From Bordetella sp. BOR01 (GTDB taxonomy: Bacteria > Pseudomonadota > Gammaproteobacteria > Burkholderiales > Burkholderiaceae_B), in assembly GCF_019218885.1 (NCBI RefSeq), contig NZ_JAHUWT010000001.1, positions 186,001 through 250,000 on the forward strand: a stretch of 64,000 nucleotides of DNA, read 5' to 3'. The position numbers and the translations under genes were made by a program. Under the pieces are notes generated by a model, which made no database searches, had not been told where the DNA came from, and worked only from the letters and a program-made list of their open reading frames with translations. Shown here piece by piece: positions 1 to 7,216 of the stretch. How positions within the stretch are numbered: the stretch's first letter is position 1; every line of letters starts with the position of its first letter.

Positions 1-240
1 CTGGGGCGGGCCCAGTCCGCCCTGGTGTCGTTCAATATCGAGGGCATGGCGGCGGCCGATGTGCGTTCCGGCCTGGCCCGGCAAGGAATCAATATCACCG
101 CCAACGGCGTGCCCTACACCCCGCTGGACATGCGGGCCAGGGGCCTCGACGTTGTGGCGCGGGCATCGGTCAGTTATCTGACTTCGGGGGCTGAGTTGGA
201 TCGCCTGGTCGTGGGGGTGACTGGACTGACGGCGCGTTGA
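1..240 (+). CDS. Class V aminotransferase-like PLP enzyme, C-terminal fragment
   Basis: The reading frame is open from base 1 and stops at 238-240, so only about 79 C-terminal residues are present. The sequence has the typical end of aminotransferase class V / cysteine-desulfurase-like fold-type I enzymes: a small domain with a 'SFNIEG' strand, a helix (MAAADVRSGLARQGI), then 'RASVSYL' and a closing helix with 'ELDRLV'. The PLP lysine lies upstream of the window, so substrate and exact subfamily cannot be told. A large inverted repeat follows it. Confidence 0.6.
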   Translation: MGRAQSALVSFNIEGMAAADVRSGLARQGINITANGVPYTPLDMRARGLDVVARASVSYLTSGAELDRLVVGVTGLTAR

Positions 241-270
241 TGCTGGCAGGGGCATGTGGGATGCGTGTGT

Positions 271-366
271 GGTTCTCCTGGCGTCGTCGCGGGGCGCCCT
301 GCGCGCCCGGTTCGGCCCCGAGGCGCCGCGGCGCTCACGCCACCCCGCGACGACGCCAGAAGAACC
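271..366. repeat. 24-nt near-perfect inverted repeat, 48-nt loop
   Basis: Bases 271-294 and 343-366 are reverse complements over 24 positions with one mismatch (position 277). The arms contain GGCGTCGTCGCGGGG and its complement. The 48-nt centre is itself very GC rich. It lies in the 251-base gap between the PLP-enzyme fragment and the enoyl-CoA hydratase, both on the + strand. No T-tract follows, so it is not a textbook intrinsic terminator; it could be a strong RNA hairpin or a small repeat element. Confidence 0.75.
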
Positions 367-491
367 GCATCTTTCCGTTCAATATAGTGACCACCCCCTC
401 GCGCCCCAAATCAATCCCGGGATGGTCGTATGATTCAGTATCCCCCTCTCATCGATAACCGCAGGCCAAGCGCCCGCCAGGAGCCCTGTGC

Positions 492-1259
492 ATGTCCGAG
501 CTGATCAATGTGGAAGTGGTCGACGGTATCCAGATCATTACCATCAACCGCCCCGAAGCCAAGAACGCCATCAATATGGAAGCCGCGCAGGCCATGGCCG
601 CCGCGCTGGACCAGCTGGACAGCCGCGATGACGTGCGCATCGGCATCCTGACAGGCGCGGGGAACACTTTCTCGTCGGGCATGGACCTGAAGGCCTTCGC
701 CCAAAGCCGCCAGCGCCCGGTGCTGCCGGGCCGTGGCTTTGCCGGCCTGAACGAACGCCCGCCGCGCAAGCCGTTGATCGCCGCCGTCGAAGGCTACGCC
801 CTGGCTGGCGGTTGCGAAATGGCCCTGGCGGCCGACCTGATCGTGGCGGCCAACAATGCCAAGTTCGGCCTGCCCGAGGTCAAGCGCGGCCTGGTGGCCG
901 GTTCGGGCGGCATGCTGCGCCTGCCGCGCCGCCTGCCGTACCACGTAGCCATGGAAATCATCCTGACGGGCGACATGCTGACCGCCGAGCGCGCCTACGG
1001 CCACGGCTTGGTCAATCGCCTGACCGAACCGGGCAAAGCGCTGGACGGCGCCCTGGAACTGGCCCGCGTCATCGTGGAAAACGGCCCGCTGGCCGTGCAG
1101 ACCGCCAAGAGCATCGTGACCCAGGCCATCGATTGGAACCAGGACGACATGTTCGACCGCCAGCGCCCGCTGATCGCGCACATTTTCTCGTCCGACGACG
1201 CCAAGGAAGGCGCCACCGCCTTCGCCGAAAAGCGCAAGCCCGTGTGGCAGGGCAAATAG
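492..1259 (+). CDS. Enoyl-CoA hydratase / crotonase family
   Basis: 255 residues, the normal length of a single-domain crotonase. It adds water across 2-enoyl-CoA thioesters in fatty-acid or organic-acid breakdown in the cytoplasm. The oxyanion-hole segment 'SSGMDLKAF' (about 61-69) and 'AGGCE' are present. Both catalytic glutamates of the hydratase type can be matched, Glu109 in AGGCE and Glu129 in 'LPEV', 20 residues apart as in mitochondrial enoyl-CoA hydratase. This favours real hydratase activity over other crotonase reactions, though the substrate is unknown. The ATG at 492 is preceded by AGGAG (479-483). It is followed 98 bases later by the fumarase. Confidence 0.9.
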   Translation: MSELINVEVVDGIQIITINRPEAKNAINMEAAQAMAAALDQLDSRDDVRIGILTGAGNTFSSGMDLKAFAQSRQRPVLPGRGFAGLNERPPRKPLIAAVEGYALAGGCEMALAADLIVAANNAKFGLPEVKRGLVAGSGGMLRLPRRLPYHVAMEIILTGDMLTAERAYGHGLVNRLTEPGKALDGALELARVIVENGPLAVQTAKSIVTQAIDWNQDDMFDRQRPLIAHIFSSDDAKEGATAFAEKRKPVWQGK

Positions 1260-1357
1260 GCTTTTCCGGCAACGGTCATAAAATAGGCTGTTGACCGCGC
1301 GGCCCGCCCGTCTGGCCGCGCGTTTTTCCTTTTTCCATCGCTTCCGCTCATACCGCC

Positions 1358-2881
1358 ATGTCCGCCCTCATCAAAGAAGAAGACTTCATCCAGTCTATCG
1401 CCGATGGCATCCAGTTCATCAGCTACTACCATCCCGTCGACTACATCCGCCACCTGGCACGCGCCTACGAGCGCGAAGAAAGCCCGGCCGCGCGCGACGC
1501 GATGGCGCAGATCCTGACCAACTCGCGCATGTGCGCCGAAGGCAAGCGCCCGCTGTGCCAGGATACCGGCATCGTCAACGTGTTCCTGAAAGTGGGCATG
1601 GACGTGCGCTTCGACACCAGGCTTACCCTGCAAGACCTGTGCGACGAAGGCGTGCGCCGCGGCTATACCAACCCCGACAACCCGTTGCGCGCCTCGGTAC
1701 TGGACGATCCGATCTTCGCCCGCAAGAATACCCGCGACAACACACCCTGTATCCTGCACGTCGACCTTGTCCCCGGTGACAAGGTCGACGTGCAAATCGC
1801 TTCGAAGGGCGGCGGTTCCGAAAACAAATCCAAGTTCGCCATGCTGAATCCCAGCGATTCGCTGGTCGACTGGGTGCTGAAAACCGTGCCTACCATGGGT
1901 GCGGGCTGGTGCCCGCCCGGCATGCTGGGCATCGGCGTGGGCGGCACTGCCGAAAAAGCCATGTTGATGGCCAAGCAGTCGCTGATGGACGACATCGACA
2001 TGTACGAACTGCTGGCCCGCGGCCCGCAGAACAAGCTGGAAGAGCTGCGCATCGAGCTGTACGAAAAGGTCAACGCGCTGGGCATCGGCGCGCAGGGCCT
2101 GGGCGGCCTGACCACCGTACTGGACGTCAAGATCAGCACCTTCGCCACGCACGCGGCATCCAAGCCCGTGGCCATGATCCCCAACTGCGCAGCCACGCGC
2201 CACGCCCATTTCGTGCTCGACGGTTCGGGCCCCGCGCGCCTTGATCCTCCGTCGCTGTCCGAGTGGCCCGAAGTGCACTGGGCGCCCGACTACAACAAGT
2301 CCAGGCAAGTCGACCTGAACACGCTCACTCCCGAAGAAGTGGCCAGCTGGAAGCCCGGCCAGACCCTGCTGCTGTCGGGCAAGATGCTGACCGGCCGCGA
2401 TGCCGCGCACAAGCGCATCCAGGACATGCTGGCCAAGGGCGAATCGCTGCCGGTGGACTTCACCAACCGCGTCATCTACTACGTGGGCCCGGTCGACCCG
2501 GTGCGCGACGAAGTGGTCGGCCCGGCCGGCCCCACCACCTCTACCCGCATGGACAAGTTCACCGACATGATGCTGGCGCAAACGGGCCTGATCGCCATGA
2601 TCGGCAAGTCCGAGCGTGGCCCGGTCGCCATCGAGGCCATCCGCAAGCACAAGTCGGCCTACCTGATGGCCGTGGGCGGTGCTGCCTACCTGGTGTCCAA
2701 GGCGATCCGCGAAGCCCGCGTGCTGGCCTTCGACGACCTGGGCATGGAAGCCATCTACGAGTTCGACGTGAAAGACATGCCGGTCACCGTGGCGGTCGAC
2801 GCGCAGGGCACGTCGGTGCACACCACCGGCCCGAAAGAATGGCAGGCCCGCATCGGCAAGATTCCGGTGGCCGTGGCCTGA
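1358..2881 (+). CDS. Fumarate hydratase, class I (iron-sulfur, single chain)
   Basis: 507 residues. Class I fumarases interconvert fumarate and malate in the TCA cycle using an oxygen-sensitive [4Fe-4S] cluster. Three cysteines match the cluster ligands: Cys67 in 'RPLCQDTG', Cys185 in 'GWCPPG' and Cys277 in 'IPNCAATRH'. Their spacing (118 and 92) is close to that of E. coli FumA (119 and 94). The N-terminal alpha-like and C-terminal beta-like parts are fused in one chain ('STRMDKFTD', 'GKSERGP', 'GGAAYLV' near the C-terminus). It is not the class II FumC type. A strong hairpin follows the stop. I leave the symbol blank because fumA/fumB naming is not decidable here. Confidence 0.93.
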   Translation: MSALIKEEDFIQSIADGIQFISYYHPVDYIRHLARAYEREESPAARDAMAQILTNSRMCAEGKRPLCQDTGIVNVFLKVGMDVRFDTRLTLQDLCDEGVRRGYTNPDNPLRASVLDDPIFARKNTRDNTPCILHVDLVPGDKVDVQIASKGGGSENKSKFAMLNPSDSLVDWVLKTVPTMGAGWCPPGMLGIGVGGTAEKAMLMAKQSLMDDIDMYELLARGPQNKLEELRIELYEKVNALGIGAQGLGGLTTVLDVKISTFATHAASKPVAMIPNCAATRHAHFVLDGSGPARLDPPSLSEWPEVHWAPDYNKSRQVDLNTLTPEEVASWKPGQTLLLSGKMLTGRDAAHKRIQDMLAKGESLPVDFTNRVIYYVGPVDPVRDEVVGPAGPTTSTRMDKFTDMMLAQTGLIAMIGKSERGPVAIEAIRKHKSAYLMAVGGAAYLVSKAIREARVLAFDDLGMEAIYEFDVKDMPVTVAVDAQGTSVHTTGPKEWQARIGKIPVAVA

Positions 2882-2892
2882 TCGCCGCCTGC

Positions 2893-2933
2893 GGGCCGTA
2901 CCGGCCGCCGCGTCGCCGCGGCCGGTACGGCCC
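2893..2933 (+). terminator. 16-bp perfect hairpin after the fumarase gene
   Basis: Bases 2893-2908 (GGGCCGTACCGGCCGC) pair perfectly with 2918-2933, leaving a 9-nt loop. It starts about 12 bases after the fumarase stop and has no T-tract behind it. It is probably a transcript-end or RNA-stability hairpin rather than a classical intrinsic terminator. Confidence 0.6.
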
Positions 2934-3016
2934 TGCCGGGATATCACTATCTCGCGGGTGTCATGGAAACTTGGTAATGTTCAGGAACCAGTCAGGCTTC
3001 GGACGATCTACCAAGT

Positions 3017-3721
3017 ATGCATATCAAACCGTACCAGCCTGTCGTGCTGTCCATCCTGCGCCAGCATGGTGCACGCGTCGTGCTGGACATGCCCTGCGGG
3101 ACCGGTTGGCTGGGCCAGGCCGTCGCCCGGCAGCAGCTTGACCTGGACGCGCTCGACGGCCTGGGCCTGTGGGAATTTCCCGCCGCCGATCTGCCGTACC
3201 GCCAGGTAACCGAACATGACCTGGATAGCCCCATGGCCGGCGCTACCGACTACGACGCCATTGTGTGCGGCGAAGCCATCCACCTGTTGCGCAACCCCGG
3301 CCTGATGCTGCATGGGGCTTTCCAGGCGTTGCGGCCCGGCGGCCGACTGATCATTACCACGCCCAATACCTGGCGGTCAGGGTCACGCCTGGGCTATTTG
3401 CTGCGTGGCTTTCATTACGGCTTCGCGCCCATGGTGAGCAAGCAGCGCGGCGACTACGTTACTTATGTGCCTTGGTCGTTCCCGCAATTGCACGTGTTCC
3501 TGGCGCACCAGGGCTACACGGACATCATGCTGCACGAGGTGAACGAGCCCAAGCCCAAGCACCTGGCTGAATACTTGGCGGGCTGGCCCTCCCGGCTGTA
3601 TTGCCGATCACGCCAGCGGGCCGCCGGCAACCCGGCCGAGCACGAATACTGGCGCCATGCCGGTAGCGCCCAGGCCTTGTATGGCAGCTGGCTGGTGGTG
3701 TCGGCCCGGCGGCCCGCGTAG
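3017..3721 (+). CDS. Class I SAM-dependent methyltransferase
   Basis: 234 residues with a Rossmann-type methyltransferase core. Motif I is 'VVLDMPCGTGWLG' (about 21-33), where the acidic residue and glycine loop bind S-adenosylmethionine. 'YDAIVCGEAIHLL' (about 80-92) is the motif III/IV region, and 'ALRPGGRLIITTPN' is the post-motif typical of UbiE/Ubie-like methyltransferases. The acceptor is not identifiable. The ATG at 3017 has no clear Shine-Dalgarno sequence. It precedes a CNNM-type membrane protein gene by 51 bases and may share its transcript. Confidence 0.8.
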   Translation: MHIKPYQPVVLSILRQHGARVVLDMPCGTGWLGQAVARQQLDLDALDGLGLWEFPAADLPYRQVTEHDLDSPMAGATDYDAIVCGEAIHLLRNPGLMLHGAFQALRPGGRLIITTPNTWRSGSRLGYLLRGFHYGFAPMVSKQRGDYVTYVPWSFPQLHVFLAHQGYTDIMLHEVNEPKPKHLAEYLAGWPSRLYCRSRQRAAGNPAEHEYWRHAGSAQALYGSWLVVSARRPA

Positions 3722-3772
3722 AATCTGTAACTTGTTTCACTCTTGCGGGCTGTATCTTGCTCGCCCTTGTCG

Positions 3773-5104
3773 ATGACGTTCGGCCAGAACCTTTTGCTGC
3801 TGCTGGCGCTGCTGGTTGCCGCGGCGTTTTTCTCGGTCGCCGAGATCGCTATCGCCGCTTCGCGCCGCCTGCGCCTGCGGCAGATGGCCGAGAACGGAGA
3901 CGCGCGGGCCGAAGAGGTCTTGCGCGTGCAGCAGCAGCCCGGCCATTACTTCACGGCTATACAAATCGGCGTCAACTCGCTGGCGATACTGGGCGGCATC
4001 GTGGGCGAAGGCATCTTCAGCCCCGCCTTCGCGCGCTTCCTGGGCAACTGGTTTTCCCCCGACATGGCGGCAACGCTGGGCTTCCTGGGTTCGTTCGTGC
4101 TGGTCACGTCATTGTTCATCATCCTGACCGATCTCATCCCCAAGCAGGCGGGCATGGCCGAACCCGAACGCTTTGCCCTGGCAGTGATCGGCCCCATGCG
4201 CATCCTGGTGCGTATTTTCTCGCCGCTGGTCTGGATCTATTCGCGCACCGCCGATCACCTGATGCGCCTGCTGCGGCTGCCATCGCGACGCGACGAACGC
4301 GTTACCTCGGACGACATCCTGGCGCTGGCCGAGGCCGGCACGCGCTCGGGCGTGCTGGCGCGCGGCGAGCAGCGCATCATCGAGAACATCTTCGAACTCG
4401 ATACGCGCACGGTGTCCAGCGCCATGACCCAACGCGACCGCATCGCCTGGTTCCGCGAAGACGATCCCGCAGACATCATCCGGGCGCGCATCGCGGAAGA
4501 GCCGTTCTCCACGTATCCGGTATGCCGAGGCGACATCGACCATGTCATCGGGTATGTGGATACCCGCGACCTGTACCAGCGGCTGCTGATCGGCCAGTCT
4601 ATTTCCCTGGCCGACAACAAGCTCATCCACAAGGTCCTGGTGGTACCCGACAGGCTGACCCTGGCGGAAGTGCTGGAACAGTTCCGGCAAGTGGGCGAAG
4701 ACTTCGCCATGATCGTCAATGAATACAGCCTGATTGTCGGGCTGGTGACGCTCAACGACGTCATGAGCACGGTGATGGGCGAGCTGGTGTCCCCTTGGGA
4801 TGAAGAACTCATCATCCAGCGCGATGACAACTCCTGGCTGATCGACGGCGCCACGCCCATCCAGGATGTGCGGCGCGTGCTGGGCATCGAAGAGCATCTG
4901 CATGGCGAAGAATACGAGACGCTGGCTGGCTTCCTGATGGATGCGCTGCGCAGGGTTCCGCGGCGTACCGACGTGGTGTCGCTGGGTGGGTATCACTTCG
5001 AAGTGCTGGACGTGGACACCTACCGGGTGGACCAGGTACTGGTGACCCGATCGGCGGTGTCCCACCCATCGGCCGCGGCGGTAGTGGGCCCGCGCACCGA
5101 GTAG
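3773..5104 (+). CDS. CNNM/CorC-family membrane protein (DUF21 - CBS pair - CorC_HlyC)
   Basis: 443 residues from the ATG at 3773. An in-frame TTG at 3743 exists, but it would put a non-hydrophobic leader before the first membrane segment. The DUF21 transmembrane domain spans about 1-190 ('LLLLLALLVAAAFFSVAEIAI', cut here as the first helix, then three more). A CBS-domain pair follows at about 205-330 ('VSSAMTQRDRIAWF', 'YPVCRGDIDHVIGYVDTRDL') and a C-terminal CorC_HlyC domain at about 345-430. Such proteins are often annotated as hemolysins but are related to CorC/CNNM magnesium or cobalt efflux and homeostasis proteins of the inner membrane. Its stop lies 12 bases from that of the convergent GNAT gene. 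Confidence 0.88.
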   Translation: MTFGQNLLLLLALLVAAAFFSVAEIAIAASRRLRLRQMAENGDARAEEVLRVQQQPGHYFTAIQIGVNSLAILGGIVGEGIFSPAFARFLGNWFSPDMAATLGFLGSFVLVTSLFIILTDLIPKQAGMAEPERFALAVIGPMRILVRIFSPLVWIYSRTADHLMRLLRLPSRRDERVTSDDILALAEAGTRSGVLARGEQRIIENIFELDTRTVSSAMTQRDRIAWFREDDPADIIRARIAEEPFSTYPVCRGDIDHVIGYVDTRDLYQRLLIGQSISLADNKLIHKVLVVPDRLTLAEVLEQFRQVGEDFAMIVNEYSLIVGLVTLNDVMSTVMGELVSPWDEELIIQRDDNSWLIDGATPIQDVRRVLGIEEHLHGEEYETLAGFLMDALRRVPRRTDVVSLGGYHFEVLDVDTYRVDQVLVTRSAVSHPSAAAVVGPRTE

Positions 5105-5116
5105 CGGCGGCGGCGC

Positions 5117-5623
5117 TCAGGCGGCCGGCAGCCGCAGCGCCATCAGTATCTCGTCGTAGAAGCGGCCGTCGATCTTCAGGGCGCGGGGCTCGCGCCCGTA
5201 TTCCTCGAAGCCCAGCTTGCGATACAGCGCGTGCGCCGTCGTATTGGATGCCTCGACCGTCAGCAGCAAGGTATCCAGCCGGCCCGTGACCTGCGCGATG
5301 AGTTCGCGTATCAGTGCCTGCCCCATGCCGCTGCCGCGCGCATCCGGGTGTACGTAGACGCTCACGATGGTGCCCTTGTGCCGTGTCTTGATGCCGTCGT
5401 GCACAAAAACCCCGGCCGTGCCGCACAGATGCTCGCCCAGCCAGCCGCCCAGCATCAGCATGTGTTCCAGGCGCGCGGCAAACCATTCCCGGGGCCGCGC
5501 GCTTTCTTCGTCCCAAGAACTGCCAAAGGCGGTGGGATAGGCTTGCAGCGCTTCCAGCCGCAGGTGGCGGTAAGGGTCGGCGTCGGTGGCGCCCAGGCGC
5601 CGCAGCGCAAACGAAGATTGCAC
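5117..5623 (-). CDS. GNAT-family N-acetyltransferase
   Basis: 168 residues if translation starts at the GTG at 5623 (CAAGAG-like ribosome site just upstream). The leftward frame stays open further, but that part is antisense to the aadA-like gene and reads as noise. Acetyl-CoA binding motif A is 'SVYVHPDARGSGMGQALI' (about 93-110), with the R/Q-x-x-G-x-G/A pyrophosphate loop as RGSGMG. 'NTTAHALYRKLGFEEYG' is the typical motif B. The substrate is unknown. It is divergent from the aminoglycoside adenylyltransferase gene, 129 bases apart, so the two could share regulation. A drug or peptide acetylation role is only a possibility. Confidence 0.85.
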   Translation of the reverse strand: MQSSFALRRLGATDADPYRHLRLEALQAYPTAFGSSWDEESARPREWFAARLEHMLMLGGWLGEHLCGTAGVFVHDGIKTRHKGTIVSVYVHPDARGSGMGQALIRELIAQVTGRLDTLLLTVEASNTTAHALYRKLGFEEYGREPRALKIDGRFYDEILMALRLPAA

Positions 5624-5752
5624 GATATGCTCTTGCCGAATGATGTGATAAAGAAGAAAAAACCGTCCGGGCAGCATTGCCCGGCTGGCGCAAAAATGCA
5701 AGGCCGTCCACATCGCGCCACCTTGAATCTGCACGTTTTCCCCTTCATTGCC

Positions 5753-6544
5753 ATGCCAGCATCCATCCCCGCCGAGATCGCCCAGCAACTGTCGCAGGCA
5801 CGCGCCGTACTCGAACGCCATCTGGCTGGCACATTGCAGGCCATTCACCTGTTCGGATCCGCCGTCGATGGGGGCTTGAAACCCTGCAGCGATATCGACT
5901 TGCTGGTTACCGTCGGCACCGCGCCCGCCGAACCGGTGCGGCGCGCATTGATGCTGGATTTGCTGGCCGTGTCCGCCTGGCCAGGCACCCACCCGTCTTG
6001 CCGCGCGCTGGAAGTGACCGTGCTGGCCCGCGCTGCGGTGGTGCCCTGGCGCTACCCGGCGCGGCGCGAGCTGCAATTCGGCGAATGGCTGCGCGATGAC
6101 CTGCGGGCCGGCGCTTTCGAGCCCGCCATGCCGGACCACGACCTGGCGATCCTGCTGACCAAGGTGCGGCAGCACAGCATCAGCCTGCTGGGGCCGCCGG
6201 CCGCCGAATGGTTCGACCCGGTTCCCAAGGCGGATTTCGAACATGCGCTTGCCGATACCGTGGCCCAGTGGAACCAGCCGGCCGACTGGGAAGGCGACGA
6301 GCGCAACGTGGTGCTGGCGTTGGCGCGCATCTGGTACAGCGCAACAACCGGCGAGATCGCCGCCAAGGACGTGGCGGCCGACTGGGCGCTGCAAAGGCTG
6401 CCGCCCGCGCACCAGGCCGTGCTGGCCCGCGCGCGCGCCGGCTACCTGGGGCAGGGCGGTGACGATGCCGCGGTTCGCGCCGCGGACATCGGGCCGCTTG
6501 TCCATTACGTCAAGGCGGCTGTGGCGGGCACCGGCCCGGCCTGA
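5753..6544 (+). CDS. aadA: Aminoglycoside (3'')(9) adenylyltransferase, AadA-like
   Basis: 263 residues, the length of classical AadA. This enzyme AMP-ylates streptomycin and spectinomycin in the cytoplasm. The nucleotidyltransferase motif is Gly35-Ser36 ... Ser46-Asp47-Ile48-Asp49. All active-site positions I know from Salmonella AadA fall at the same numbers: Ser36, Asp47, Asp49, Glu87 (base), Trp112, Trp173, Asp178 and Asp182. Long blocks such as 'PWRYPARRELQFGEW' and 'GDERNVVLALARIWYS' are nearly AadA itself. There is no attC site, integrase or IS beside it and base composition matches the neighbours, so it looks like a resident chromosomal gene. The ATG at 5753 is preferred because it gives the family N-terminus; a longer upstream frame is antisense to GNAT. 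Confidence 0.93.
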   Translation: MPASIPAEIAQQLSQARAVLERHLAGTLQAIHLFGSAVDGGLKPCSDIDLLVTVGTAPAEPVRRALMLDLLAVSAWPGTHPSCRALEVTVLARAAVVPWRYPARRELQFGEWLRDDLRAGAFEPAMPDHDLAILLTKVRQHSISLLGPPAAEWFDPVPKADFEHALADTVAQWNQPADWEGDERNVVLALARIWYSATTGEIAAKDVAADWALQRLPPAHQAVLARARAGYLGQGGDDAAVRAADIGPLVHYVKAAVAGTGPA

Positions 6545-6608
6545 ACAAAGCCGCGCAGCCCCTCGGAAACATTTGCTCAGGCGTGGAAACCCATCGAGCC
6601 TTGAATAC

Positions 6609-6625
6609 ATGCATGCCGCATGCAT
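6609..6625. promoter_or_regulatory. Palindrome ATGCATG-CCG-CATGCAT, candidate MarR operator
   Basis: Perfect 7-bp arms (6609-6615 and 6619-6625) around a 3-base spacer, 11 bases before the preferred MarR ATG at 6637. MarR proteins usually bind such 16-20-bp inverted repeats at their own promoter. The assignment is by position only. Confidence 0.5.
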
Positions 6626-6636
6626 ATGATGAATCC

Positions 6637-7194
6637 ATGGATACAGATACAGATCGCCTTGCCAATCTTCTTGCCGCGGCTTCTCTGGCCGTCCACGGCA
6701 AAGTGTCGGACGCAGTCGGCCGCGCGGTGGGCGGGGGGGCCAGCGTGCCGGCGGCCCTGGTCACGCTGGCCAGCGAACCGGGAGTGGGTATCACGGAATT
6801 GGGTATGCGTATCGGCATGAGCCAGCCCGCCGCGGCGCGGCTGGTCGCTTCAATGGTCTCGCAAGGCCTGGTCGAACGCCGATCCGGCCCCGATGGCCGC
6901 AGTCAATCGTTGGTGCCCACGCGGCGCGGCATCGAACGGGCGAGCACGGCCTTGGCCATGCGCAACGACCTGGTCCGCCGCCTGTTGGTCCCGTTGGATG
7001 AAGACGAGCAGGCGATGCTGACCCGGGCGTTGGAAAAAATCCTGTTCCAGGTTACCGGCAGCGATACACGGCCTTTCTTTCATTGCCGCTTGTGCGACCG
7101 GCAGGCCTGTATCGCCTGCGGCCAGAAGTGTCCGGTCAGCGCGGCGGCACGGCTGCAAGAGTCGGCAGGCGCGGGCCCGGCGCCCTCATCCTGA
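6637..7194 (+). CDS. MarR-family transcriptional regulator with C-terminal cysteine cluster
   Basis: 185 residues from the ATG at 6637; an in-frame ATG at 6613 lies inside the palindrome and is less likely. The winged helix-turn-helix covers about 35-105 ('ITELGMRIGMSQPAAARLVASM', cut at the recognition helix, and wing 'RSGPDGRSQSL'). After the dimerisation helices comes a short cysteine-rich tail, 'HCRLCDRQACIACGQKCPV' (about 148-166). It has five cysteines spaced C-x2-C-x4-C-x2-C-x3-C that could bind metal or sense redox state. It precedes an MFS transporter gene by 22 bases, so it probably controls that gene. Confidence 0.85.
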   Translation: MDTDTDRLANLLAAASLAVHGKVSDAVGRAVGGGASVPAALVTLASEPGVGITELGMRIGMSQPAAARLVASMVSQGLVERRSGPDGRSQSLVPTRRGIERASTALAMRNDLVRRLLVPLDEDEQAMLTRALEKILFQVTGSDTRPFFHCRLCDRQACIACGQKCPVSAAARLQESAGAGPAPSS

Positions 7195-7216
7195 CGGGCA
7201 GGGCGTGCGGGTGGTG

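Noticed and set aside
237-458. 73-residue frame across the 24-nt inverted repeat
   Set aside because: Arg/Pro-rich sequence created by the GC-rich repeat; no ribosome site or homology.
995-2947. 650-residue open frame on the - strand across the crotonase and fumarase genes
   Set aside because: It is antisense to two clear enzymes and has the His/Gln/Arg-rich composition typical of the reverse strand of GC-rich genes.
5231-5752. Long upstream extension of the aadA-like frame
   Set aside because: It is antisense to the GNAT gene and has no family similarity; the AadA N-terminus begins at 5753.
6545-6636. Possible attC site of an integron cassette after the aadA-like gene
   Set aside because: No GTTRRRY/RYYYAAC core pairs or attC-type imperfect palindrome could be found.
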